Part shown: positions 8,755 to 17,967 of the stretch, one piece after another
How positions within the stretch are numbered: the first letter of the stretch is position 1
Layout of the letters: the number at the start of each line of letters is the position of its first letter
From: Alphaproteobacteria bacterium
GTDB lineage: Bacteria; Pseudomonadota; Alphaproteobacteria; Rickettsiales; Deianiraeaceae
Length of the DNA stretch: 36,371 nucleotides
Reading direction: 5' to 3'
Assembly: GCA_025363115.1 (NCBI GenBank)
Contig: JANYEN010000025.1
Span: forward strand, 1 to 36,371
Notes under the pieces: model-generated
Databases searched by the model: none
What the model was told of the DNA's origin: nothing
Seen by the model: only the letters and a program-made list of their open reading frames with translations
Translations under genes and position numbers: made by a program

Positions 8755-9615
8755 ATGGTCTTAAAAAAAATATCTTTTTTTTTGTTTTTTTTATTGTTAA
8801 TTTACGTTTCATTAAAATTTTCTTTACCTAAAAGATTAGGCAAGAAATATACCAAGCTTGATAAAATATATGTTATTAACTTAAAGAAAAACAATGATAG
8901 ACTTGTTGCAATAACAGAAGCACTGCAAAAGCAAAACCTAAAATTTGAAAGATTCGACGCAATCAATGGATTGGACATTAAAATGGAAAACCAAAAAGGT
9001 GAAGTTTTTTATGGTAAAGATATAAAATCAGGTAAGTATAGTTTTAAAATTGGAGAAAAATATAAAATTTATTGCCCTAATATTGTATTAAATTACGAAT
9101 ATAAACCAGCTTATTACCCAGTTAGGGGGGGACCAATGGTGCCTGGAGAATTTGGCTGTATGTGCTCTCATTATGAAATAATGCTAGATGTATTAAAAAA
9201 TAGGTATAAATTTGTTATTGTATTAGAAGATGATACCATAATACCCAGTAACTTTGAAGAACTTAAAGTTAAAATAGAAAACAATTTGCCACATTTTAAA
9301 GATTACGATATTTTGTATCTAGGATATTCAAAAAAATCAACAATATCATTGTTAAAATTTAAAAACTTATTATTTAACAGTGAAATTCAAAAAATTACTT
9401 CAGCTAATAACAAAATATCGGGAACTTACGCTTTAGCATACAGTTATTTTGGAGCAGCTAATATGCTGAGCAACATAGATGCCAATAAACCAATTGATGA
9501 TTCTATTTCAGACGCAATAATAAAAAATAAAATTTCAGCTTATAAGTTAAAAAACTATCACTTAAAAGTAAATACAAATTTTGAATCAGAAATTGATCAA
9601 ATAATGAGTAGATAA
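8755..9615 (+). CDS. Glycosyltransferase family 25 (LPS biosynthesis type)
   Basis: Likely transfers a sugar during lipopolysaccharide or other surface glycan assembly. The 286-residue protein begins with a hydrophobic membrane anchor (about residues 5-22). GT25 hallmarks follow: KIYVINLKKNNDRL near residue 37, FERFDAINGLDI, GEFGCMCSHYEIM (family: G..GC..SH), the VLEDDTIIP motif with Glu158-Asp159-Asp160, and a GTYALAYS strand near the C-terminus. The EDD motif is the expected nucleotide-sugar/metal site. It sits in the same run as secA. The acceptor cannot be read from sequence. Confidence 0.88.
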   Translation: MVLKKISFFLFFLLLIYVSLKFSLPKRLGKKYTKLDKIYVINLKKNNDRLVAITEALQKQNLKFERFDAINGLDIKMENQKGEVFYGKDIKSGKYSFKIGEKYKIYCPNIVLNYEYKPAYYPVRGGPMVPGEFGCMCSHYEIMLDVLKNRYKFVIVLEDDTIIPSNFEELKVKIENNLPHFKDYDILYLGYSKKSTISLLKFKNLLFNSEIQKITSANNKISGTYALAYSYFGAANMLSNIDANKPIDDSISDAIIKNKISAYKLKNYHLKVNTNFESEIDQIMSR

Positions 9616-9675
9616 TTTTTCTTTACAATTGTAAAATTTATCTTTGAAAGCTTTAACGATTAATTATTTTTAAAA

Positions 9676-12372
9676 ATGCTGAATATATTAAAATTTTTGT
9701 TACCCTCGCGTAACGAAAAAATAATAAAAAAATATAAAGAATTAGTTAATAAAATTAATAGCTTTGACAACGAATTTAGCAAATTAAGTCATTCAGAAAT
9801 ACTTGCTAAAACAGAGGAATTGAAAAAGAAATATGCAGAATTTGGAAACGAAATAGTATTGCCAGAAGCTTTTGCTTTGGTACGCGAAGCTGCTGGAAGA
9901 ATTCTGAATATGAGGCATTATGATGTACAGCTTATTGGTGGAATGGCGTTAAATGACGGAGCAATTTCTGAAATGAAAACTGGAGAAGGTAAAACATTGG
10001 TTTCTACCCTGCCCGCCTATTTAAATGCTTTAAGTGGCAAGGGAGTGCATATAGTTACTGCCAATGAATATCTTGCAGAACGTGATTTTGAATGGATGTC
10101 GCGAGTGCATAAATATTTAGGATTAACCGTTGGTTTTGTAGCCGCAAAAAGTTCAAATTCTGAAAAAATAAAGGCTTATAATTGCGATATTACTTATGCC
10201 ACAAATAGCGAGCTTGGCTTTGATTATCTAAGGGATAATACTAGGTTTTATAAAGAAGATATGACAATTCTTAGCCGAGAATTTAATTATGCAATCATTG
10301 ACGAGGTAGATTCAATTTTAATTGACGAAGCCAGAACTCCTTTAATCATTTCTGGGCAAGGAAAAACCAGCTCTGATTTATATGAAAAAATTGATAAAGT
10401 TGTTCAAAAATTAATTACAGAAGATTTTGAAATTGAAGAAAAAAATAATAATATTCAATTAACTGATTTGGGAAATGAAAAAGTAGAAGAATTATTAAAA
10501 AAAGCTAAATTAATAGAATCTAATCAAAGCATTTATGATGCTGAAAATTTTGAATTATTGAATCACGTTGTGCAGTCTTTGAGAGCCAGAAATGTATTTA
10601 AAAAAGATAAAGACTATTTATTAAAGGATGGCGAAGTCATGCTTGTTGATGAATTCACGGGTCGTATTATGGAAGGTCGCAGATATTCAGGAGGGTTACA
10701 TCAGGCAATTGAAGCCAAAGAAGGGGTCGCTATTCAACAAGAAAATCAAACAATAGCTTCTATAACATATCAAAATTTTTTTAAACTTTATAATAAACTA
10801 TCGGGAATGACTGGAACTGCTCAAACCGAAGCAGCAGAATTTATGGATATTTATAATTTGACTGTTATTAGCGTACCAACATATTTGCCGATCGTCCGTA
10901 AAGATCATGATGATTTAATTTTTAAAACAGAGCGTGAAAAATTAGAATTTTTAACTAACCTGATAGCAAAAAAACACGAATTGGGGCAACCAATTTTAGT
11001 TGGAACCACCAGCATTCAAAAATCTGAAGCTATTTCGGAAATATTAAAAGCAAAAAATGTAAAGCATAATGTTTTAAATGCCAAAAATCATGCCAAAGAA
11101 GCCGAAATAATAGCTTCAGCAGGCTGTAAAAATGCAGTAACGATAGCAACTAATATGGCAGGTAGAGGAACCGATATTATTTTAGGAGGAAATCTAGATT
11201 CTAAAATATTACTGGCAATCAAAGATACTGAAGATGCCGATCAAATTAAAGAAATTACCGAAAATATAAGGCATGCTCACGATAAAGACAAAGAAGAAGT
11301 AAAAAATGTAGGAGGTTTATTTGTAATGGGCTCAGAAAGACATGAAAGCCGTCGAATCGACAATCAGCTTCGTGGTCGTTCAGGGAGACTTGGAGACCAA
11401 GGTGAATCCCAATTTTTTTTAGCTCTCGAAGATGATTTATTAAGAATATTTGGCGGAGACACCATAGGAAATATACTTTCTAAAATCGGATTAAAAGAAG
11501 GAGAGCCGATGAATCACCCAATGTTAAACAAAGCTATTACCAGGTCGCAACAAAAATTAGAAGCCATGCATTATGAAATGCGTAAAAATGTATTAAAATA
11601 TGATACAATAATGAACGAGCAACGCGAAATTATTTATGAAAAAAGACTATATTATATTCAATCAGACAATTTAAAAAAAGACAGTTATGAGATTTTTGAA
11701 AATGTTATAAGCCAAATTTATCAAAATTCTATAAATAAAGACGGGGCTTTTAATCGTAACGATTTTGAAAAATCATTGTTAGAAACTTGCGGTACAAAAG
11801 CTTATAAGTTTTTTGCAGAAAATTTAAAAAATGACCTTGAAAAAAATCATAATGTTAAAGATGTAGCAAATTTAGTTACAGAATTTAGCATGAAATATAA
11901 CTCCGAAAGACTGCAAGGCAACGAGAATTTTTTAATTGATAAAGTTGAAAAATATGTTATTATAACAAGCTTGGATGAAGTTTGGAAAGATCATTTACAT
12001 TATTTAACTCATATAAAAGAATCTATTCATCTTAGGGCATATGCTCAAAAAGACCCGTTAATAGAATATAAGATGGAAGCATTTAAAGCCTTTGAAATGA
12101 TGCTTGAAAATTTTAAAGATATGGTAGCGAAAAAATTAATGCACGTTGAAATAAGAAATGAAAAATCAATAGAGTTGTCTCATAATCCAGACCCAATAAT
12201 TGCCACCAAAGATAACGTGATATTAAATGATTACTCGGAATTACAACCTCAAAAAAAATTAAATAACAGTAATTTTAAAAGCAATATTAAAATAGAAAAA
12301 ATTGGTCGCAATGATCCATGTTTTTGCGGTAGTCAGAAAAAATTTAAAAATTGTTGCAGTAAAAACAACTAA
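9676..12372 (+). CDS. secA: Preprotein translocase ATPase SecA
   Basis: SecA is the motor that drives unfolded proteins through SecYEG across the inner membrane. The 898-residue product is full length. It shows Walker A (TGEGKT, Lys106), the DEVD Walker B at 209-212, TGTAQTEAAEF, NMAGRGTDIILGG and GSERHESRRIDNQLRGRSGR in the second nucleotide-binding fold. The C-terminal zinc finger is GRNDPCFCGSQKKFKNCC, which binds SecB and phospholipid. The gene lies 60 bases after the glycosyltransferase and 20 bases before ribBA. It is intact and ordinary. Confidence 0.98.
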   Translation: MLNILKFLLPSRNEKIIKKYKELVNKINSFDNEFSKLSHSEILAKTEELKKKYAEFGNEIVLPEAFALVREAAGRILNMRHYDVQLIGGMALNDGAISEMKTGEGKTLVSTLPAYLNALSGKGVHIVTANEYLAERDFEWMSRVHKYLGLTVGFVAAKSSNSEKIKAYNCDITYATNSELGFDYLRDNTRFYKEDMTILSREFNYAIIDEVDSILIDEARTPLIISGQGKTSSDLYEKIDKVVQKLITEDFEIEEKNNNIQLTDLGNEKVEELLKKAKLIESNQSIYDAENFELLNHVVQSLRARNVFKKDKDYLLKDGEVMLVDEFTGRIMEGRRYSGGLHQAIEAKEGVAIQQENQTIASITYQNFFKLYNKLSGMTGTAQTEAAEFMDIYNLTVISVPTYLPIVRKDHDDLIFKTEREKLEFLTNLIAKKHELGQPILVGTTSIQKSEAISEILKAKNVKHNVLNAKNHAKEAEIIASAGCKNAVTIATNMAGRGTDIILGGNLDSKILLAIKDTEDADQIKEITENIRHAHDKDKEEVKNVGGLFVMGSERHESRRIDNQLRGRSGRLGDQGESQFFLALEDDLLRIFGGDTIGNILSKIGLKEGEPMNHPMLNKAITRSQQKLEAMHYEMRKNVLKYDTIMNEQREIIYEKRLYYIQSDNLKKDSYEIFENVISQIYQNSINKDGAFNRNDFEKSLLETCGTKAYKFFAENLKNDLEKNHNVKDVANLVTEFSMKYNSERLQGNENFLIDKVEKYVIITSLDEVWKDHLHYLTHIKESIHLRAYAQKDPLIEYKMEAFKAFEMMLENFKDMVAKKLMHVEIRNEKSIELSHNPDPIIATKDNVILNDYSELQPQKKLNNSNFKSNIKIEKIGRNDPCFCGSQKKFKNCCSKNN

Positions 12373-12392
12373 ACAGTAATTATTTTAAAGAT

Positions 12393-13592
12393 ATGCTTAA
12401 CAATATTGAGGATGCTTTGACGGATTTTAAAAACGGCAAAATGCTAATAGTTATTGATAATGAAGACAGAGAAAATGAAGGAGATATTATTTTTAATGCT
12501 AAATTTGCTGATAATGAAAAAATCAATTTTTGTATTAAAGAATGTGGGGGGCTAATTTGTTTGGCGCTTTCTCAAAAAATAGCCGATAAAGTAGATTTAA
12601 AGCCCATGCAACAAATAAACCGCGATATTTTTGGAACTGCTTTTTATGAAAGTATAGATGCTAATGAAAAATATGGAGTTACTACTGGCGTTTCTGCAAA
12701 AGATAGAGCTATTACTGCCGAATTACTTAGTCGTGACAATATTTCAAAAAACGATTTTAGAAAACCAGGTCATTTATTTCCTTTGGTAAGCAGACCATAT
12801 GGCGTTTTAGAAAGAATGGGTCATACTGAATCTGCGGTAGATTTATCAAAATTCTGCAATTTACCTGAAGCCGCCATAATATGTGAAATTATAAAAAAAG
12901 ACGGTGCAATGATGCGTAAGAAAGATTTAGAAATATTTGCCAAGCATCATAATATTAAAATGATATCAGTAGAACAAATCAAAAATTATTCTCTCTTAAA
13001 CATATCTATTTTAGAAAAAAGCGAAATAGCTAACTTGCCAACTGAATTTGGTAATTTTAATATTAAAGTATATAAAAACCCTATAAATAAAATAGAGCAT
13101 GCTGTAATTTATAAAATACAAAACAAAAATAAGCCAATTGTTAGAATCCATAGCGAATGCTTAACTGGGGACATTTTTTGTAGCTTAAAATGCGATTGCA
13201 AGCAACAATTACACTTTAGTTTACAGGAAATAGAAAAAAACGGGCACGGTTTTTTACTTTATAACAAAGGACATGAAGGCAGAGGAATAGGTTTATTTAA
13301 TAAAATAAATGCTTATAAATTACAAGAATCCAATGTGGATACCTACCAGGCTAATAAAATTTTAGGATTTGATGCTGACTTACGCAACTATCATGATGCA
13401 GTTATGATTTTAAAAGATTTAGCATTAGATAATTTTATTTTATTAACAGGAAATTCATCAAAATCTATTTTTTTAAAGAATTTAGGCTTTTCTTTTATTA
13501 ACCAACCTTTGCCTGCCAAGAAAAATTTTTATAATAGTAAATATCTTGCCGATAAAATAAATATTATGAATCACAATATTATTATTGAATAA
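12393..13592 (+). CDS. ribBA: Bifunctional DHBP synthase / GTP cyclohydrolase II (RibBA)
   Basis: RibBA carries out the two committed steps of riboflavin synthesis: ribulose 5-phosphate to 3,4-dihydroxy-2-butanone 4-phosphate, and GTP to the diaminopyrimidine intermediate. Residues 1 to about 200 are the RibB half, with DNEDRENEGDIIF (metal-binding acidic loop), GVTTGVSAKDRAIT, RKPGHLFPL and GHTESAVDL. Residues about 205-395 are the RibA half, with zinc ligands Cys256, Cys267 and Cys269 in ECLTGDIFCSLKCDC, and the catalytic loop GHEGRGIGLFNKINAY. Both active sites look intact. The gene follows secA by 20 bases and converges on the decayed res gene. I see no FMN riboswitch upstream, and the spacing leaves no room for one. 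Confidence 0.95.
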   Translation: MLNNIEDALTDFKNGKMLIVIDNEDRENEGDIIFNAKFADNEKINFCIKECGGLICLALSQKIADKVDLKPMQQINRDIFGTAFYESIDANEKYGVTTGVSAKDRAITAELLSRDNISKNDFRKPGHLFPLVSRPYGVLERMGHTESAVDLSKFCNLPEAAIICEIIKKDGAMMRKKDLEIFAKHHNIKMISVEQIKNYSLLNISILEKSEIANLPTEFGNFNIKVYKNPINKIEHAVIYKIQNKNKPIVRIHSECLTGDIFCSLKCDCKQQLHFSLQEIEKNGHGFLLYNKGHEGRGIGLFNKINAYKLQESNVDTYQANKILGFDADLRNYHDAVMILKDLALDNFILLTGNSSKSIFLKNLGFSFINQPLPAKKNFYNSKYLADKINIMNHNIIIE

Positions 13593-15171
13593 TTGAGTAA
13601 TTTTTTTGGTAATAATATACGAAAAGGCACTGTAATGATAAAATTTGTAAAACGTGGTCTAAATTTTTATCATCCAAATTTTCTTTTATATAATTTTGAT
13701 CGTAAAAATATTCACACGTTATTTTCTCATTGTCGTCAACGTTTAAGACACATATTATAGTTTTTGTAGCAAATAATGAATCACTATGATTGTTTTGCTT
13801 TCGAAAATATTGACTATATGCTTTTCTTAATAATTCGGTTTTTTTTGATCAATACCGTCCTTCCCTTTTACTTCAAGATATAATTGCCGTTATTAAATTT
13901 CATCTTGTTTTAACATTTTTATTACTGAAAATTGTTCATTATCAAACTTTTCTTTTACTTTATATTGATATACAGCATAATCTAGACTGTTGTCTTTTGG
14001 TGCATTGCTAAAAATGTAATATTTGTCCGTAACTTCATTTTTTATTAAATTTGGATATGGATTTCTTCTAATTCTACCAATTGTTTGAATATTTAAAGAT
14101 TTAAAGCACACATTACGAAGTTGCAAGAACATACAAGCTCTTGGAATATCCCAGCCAGTTGCTGGACCTATTTTAAAAATAATGCAGTCTGTTGGATCGT
14201 GGTTTCTGTTGATCTTATCAAAGTATACAGTCTTTATTATCAACATTGCTAAAATCTTTATCATTGCTACCAAAATATTGCACCCACGATAATCCATTTT
14301 GAGATAATTTTTCTTTTAACAGCTTTAATGTATTAGAAAATTGTATCTTTTTATCGCTATCGCTTGGCTCATTGTCAACCTGTATTAACATTGCTGGCTT
14401 AATTATACAATCAAGTTTATCATAGTCGTTTTTTACCTTTTTAAGTGCTATTATTGCAGAATCAATTAAATCGCTGTCGTCAATAGAATCATTATGAATT
14501 TGCTTTAAATCAAATTTAATTAGCCATTTATCATTATTTTTTGCATTATCTTTTAAGTCTTTTTCTGTTAATTCAACTCTTCGGACTAGCGATTTATTAT
14601 CAAAAGTTGCAGTCATTTTAAGAATAAAATCTGATTTTTCTTGCATTAAGGTTTCGAAGGTTTTTGTTCCCTTGTCTGTTTTTGCGCCATCTCCAATATG
14701 TGCTTCGTCTCTGATATAAATAATTTGATAACCTTGTTGTTTGCATTCTATAATAAAATCTTCAACAATTTCGTGGTCTGTATAAATTCTACCTTTTCCA
14801 AATGTTGCCTTGCCAAAAATATAGACCTTGTTTGATATAACTTTAATTTGCGGAGTATAATCTTTCTTTTTATTGGTGGAACTACTTGGCGACTCAATAT
14901 ATTCAACTTCAAAATCGCTATATGGTAAGTTTGCTTTATATTGGTTGATTTTAGCTTCAAACGATCTTGGCAAGTCGGAAGAAGAGATTGTTGCTATCAC
15001 AAGAATAAAATTTTCATGCGGATTGTTATTAATAAGATTAGAAATAACACTTGTTGCCATTAAGGTTTTACCAGAACCTGTAGGAGACTTAAAATGAACT
15101 TCTTTTTCTTTTCTGTAAAGACTAAGAATTTCATTAACTTTTTGCTGTTGCAAATCTATTAATATCGTCAT
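13593..15171 (-). pseudogene. res: Type III restriction enzyme Res subunit, decayed
   Basis: This is the wreck of a type III restriction endonuclease/helicase subunit. Residues from 15171 (ATG overlapping the mod stop, ATGA) give an SF2 helicase N-half with PTGSGKT (Walker A), IRDEAHIG (DExH box) and MTATF. The frame breaks near 14220-14230. The next piece (14230-13893) carries the helicase C-half IFKIGPATGWDIPRA and QTIGRIRRNPYP. Two consecutive TAA stops follow, then, in the same frame, YLEVKGKDG, the expected ExK core of the nuclease. Another frameshift follows near 13845, after which RKAYSQYF and the remainder run to the ribBA stop. Only about 1.58 kb of coding space remains, roughly half a normal Res, so a large internal part is deleted. 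It cannot encode an active enzyme. Confidence 0.85.
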
Positions 15172-16691
15172 TTTTCTTCTGTTTTATAAGGATTTAAACT
15201 TGCTAACTTGTTATAAATATCAAAATCTTTGTTTTCGTAATTTTCATTTAGCGATTTAAGTTGTTTTTTAGCTTCTTCTAATAATTTGTCTGCTTTTTCA
15301 AAATCATCTATTTTTAATTCGTGGCTTTCTATTTCAAAAACATCCCAAATATTATTTTGTAGGCATTTCTTTTCTTTACTGTATTCCCACTTAAACTCTT
15401 CCCTTTGCGTACCAAACCCATTGCAAACTCTATATATCCTTTCGTACATAACACCTTTGCCAATATTGTTTTCGTTGTTTGCAACCAAAATGCATTGCCT
15501 TTGCCCTCCATCTTTTACGTTTAGCTCCATCACTGCTTGCCCAGTTGTGCCGCTGCCAGCAAAAAAATCAAGGACAATAGAATTTGGTTTTGAGGCAATT
15601 TTTAGTAAGTGTTTTATTAGGTTGACTGGTTTTGGATATTCAAACGCTCCTTCCCCAAGTAACTCAAATAATTCTGATTTTGCATTATCATTTGAAAAAT
15701 CATTGCAAAATGCAAGAGTTGACCTTGCCTTTGTTCTATTTTCATAAACAATTTCGTAACCATTTTTACTTTTTTTAATTGTTGCATTTTAGTATGTTTT
15801 AGTATATATTCTTGAACTGTTTTTTGTATCTTTAATAACAATAAAGCCTAACTTATAGCAAAAATGAAATAAATCTTTACTTCACCTCCATGCCCCGTCC
15901 GCACGTCTATGATCTCCGAATTGCCTTTTACGATATGCTTCCAATAAACCACCAGGGTAATATGTTTTTCCATCAATTTCAATTGGATAATCTAAACTTT
16001 TAACATAACCTAAAGAATTATAATCAAGTGTTTGGTTTAATTTATAATAACCTCTTTCTTCAAAAAATTCATCTTTATTGTTAAATTTATCGTCATTATG
16101 CAATAATCTAAAAAATTCAGAACTATCTATATTTTTTGCATACAACAAAACATAGTCATGATTTTGTGCAAAGTAATCATTTGATTTGCCGCCTCTTTTT
16201 GTAATTCTTGGAAATACACCAACAAAGTTTTCCTCCCCAAATATTTCATCGGATAAGACCTTTAAATACGCCTGCTCATTATCGTCAATGGAAATAAAAA
16301 TCAACACCAGCGCCGGAAAAGAAGTTGTCTTGCCATTTTAAGCCTCTCCTGCACTATGTTAAGCAACCCATTGCGGGTAAATTTATCTCTATATAATAAC
16401 TTTTTTGATTCTACTGCATCTTTGTGGTCATTGCCGTCTCCTTTTACTGCTTCGGTATTATATTGGTGGGTCTATATAAATAACATCTACTAATCCTTTA
16501 CCATTTTTTGTATATGTAGCTAAAAGGTTTTTAAAGCATCATAATTTTCGCCAATTATCATTTTATGCTTTGTTCCAATCGTTCCAAAGCTCATTTTATC
16601 ATTTTTTTTAACAAGTGAAACACAGTTGTGGTTTACCTCTGGCGCAACATCAAAGGTAAACCCAAGTTTAACTTTTTGCGTTGCAAAAGTA
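15168..16691 (-). pseudogene. mod: Type III DNA methyltransferase Mod subunit, decayed
   Basis: Remnant of the N6-adenine methyltransferase/specificity subunit paired with Res. Successive pieces on the minus strand read: KLGFTFDVAPEVNHN and HKMIIGENYDALK (up to about 16520); then LATYTKNGKGLVDVIYIDPP; then YNTEAVKGDGNDHKD; then IFISIDDNEQAYLKVLSDEI; RADGAWR; IVLDFFAGSGTTGQAVMELN; and a normal C-terminus ending PYKTEEK. Lesions seen: a missing base near 16523, an extra base at 16463 inside the DPPY catalytic motif, a frameshift near 16320, an in-frame TGA at 15882-15884 replacing an expected Trp, and a TAA at 15789-15791. The last two fit G-to-A and C-to-T changes. The 5' end is lost at the transposase junction near 16692. 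The stop overlaps the res start. Confidence 0.85.
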
Positions 16692-17464
16692 TTATTTAGC
16701 AATAAGTTGTTTATATCTCAATCTTGCTTTAAGATGTAAAGACACAGCTTCGAATTGCTCTGCTAAGCTAAACTCTCTGTAAGAATATCTAAAAACCATT
16801 TCATTTAAATAATCTAATATGCTTTTTGCTTACCCAATGATGTGTGCGGTTGGTTTCTTTTAACATCTACAGTGTTTGTGTGAACTTTAAATGCTGTTTG
16901 TGCCTCTGTTCTAACGTATTAGTGATTGCAATACTTAATTGATTTGTGTTTATAGCGTTTTTTTAAACTCTTATAAACCATATATGCATCAGTTACAATG
17001 GTTGAACCTTTTTCTACCGTTATATATAATCTTTGGAAGCAAAACTATTTTTCTGCAGTTGGAATTTTGGTTGTTTTTACACAACTGGTTTCACGATTAA
17101 CTATACCTAAAACTACTTTTTTATCTTTTGCATGGCGATTGCCCTCACGACCGCCTATGTAAGCTTCATCAATCTCTAAAGTTTCAAATTCTTTATTTGA
17201 TACACTAAAACCGTCCGCATTTTATTCTATAAACCATAAACCATTTTTGTAACTCTATCTTGCTATTATCAAATATAGTACCTTTACGAATAGAAAGCTC
17301 TAGCTTACAATTGCCACAACGATTTTTCTTAACATCTGCGAATTCTATAACATGTGTTGAGCCAAAAACAAGATATTTTCTGTTTTCACGAGCTTTACCC
17401 CAAAACATATTTTTTAAAAACTATAGCAAAATTCCTCACTGTGAAAAAATTTTATTAAATCCAT
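16692..17464 (-). pseudogene. IS1595-family transposase, broken
   Basis: A degraded insertion-sequence transposase of the IS1595 (IS1016-like, DDE/DDxN-type) family. From the ATG at 17464 the pieces read MDLIKFFHSEEFC; then a zinc-finger-like NRCGNCKLELSIRKGTIFDNSKIELQKWF; then LEIDEAYIGGREGNRHAKDKK with the first catalytic Asp; then VEKGSTIVTDAYMVYKSL with the second Asp; YKHKSIKYC; and a C-terminal LRYKQLIAK before the TAA at 16692. Several frameshifts and stops interrupt the frame. About 20-30 residues between the GTIF...QKWF region and the EIDEAYIGG motif (the ISxxELSRxL...TAW helix in relatives) seem deleted. I found no confident terminal inverted repeats or target-site duplication. It abuts the truncated mod, so it may have caused that truncation. 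Confidence 0.75.
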
Positions 17465-17522
17465 TATGTTTTTAAAGGTTTTTATACATTCACATATTAA
17501 TTACTCTTTGTTTGTAGTATAT

Positions 17523-17551
17523 TTGTTTTAATTATTAACAGAATTTATACT
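17523..17551 (+). promoter_or_regulatory. Candidate sigma-70 promoter for rpmE-virB4
   Basis: TTGTTT at 17523-17528, a 17-base spacer, and TATACT at 17546-17551. This matches four of six -35 and five of six -10 consensus bases with ideal spacing. It would give a 5' leader of about 95 bases before rpmE. It lies just beyond the transposase relic. In such AT-rich DNA chance matches are common, so this is suggestive only. Confidence 0.45.
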
Positions 17552-17653
17552 ATTTTAGGGGTACCAAGTATATCATTACCTATTTATCTTAAAAAAGATT
17601 GATATTTATTTTTATGTCCCAAACATTTAAACATTTATATTCAACATAAACAT

Positions 17654-17905
17654 ATGGCAAAAAAAAATATTCATCCTGATTACCATCCAGTTATAATGAA
17701 ATTTCCCAATAACAACGAAATTGCAACAAAATCAACTTTTGGTGCTTCAAACGAAATTATAATGATAGAAATTGACATATCTACACATCCTGCCTGGAGA
17801 GCTGATGGTGCCAATGCAATTAATGAAAAATCAAGCGCTGTAACTAAATTTAGAAATAAATATGGCAGTGTTAATTTAGCTAGTTTAATGTCTGATAATA
17901 CTTAA
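17654..17905 (+). CDS. rpmE: 50S ribosomal protein L31
   Basis: L31 bridges the 50S and 30S subunits. The 83-residue product begins MAKKNIHPDYHPVIMKFPNN and has the conserved SHPAW-like patch as THPAWRADG, then VTKFRNKYGSV. It has no cysteines, so it is the zinc-free type of L31. It sits directly upstream of virB4. In Rickettsiales rpmE is a known neighbour of rvh type IV secretion genes, usually with virB3 between; here the 62-base gap to virB4 has no room for a virB3 gene. Confidence 0.93.
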   Translation: MAKKNIHPDYHPVIMKFPNNNEIATKSTFGASNEIIMIEIDISTHPAWRADGANAINEKSSAVTKFRNKYGSVNLASLMSDNT

Positions 17906-17967
17906 AAATTTTGACTTTATTATAAGCAATCAATTTTTTTTGATTTGCAAGTTATTTTTTGAGCTTT

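Noticed and set aside
9622..9635. Perfect 14-base palindrome TTTACAATTGTAAA before secA
   Set aside because: In such AT-rich intergenic DNA short palindromes arise often; no second copy or T-run to support an operator or terminator.
15882..15884. Alternative genetic code (UGA as Trp)
   Set aside because: TGA ends the intact MFS gene, and conserved Trp residues in intact genes use TGG; the pseudogene context explains the single case.
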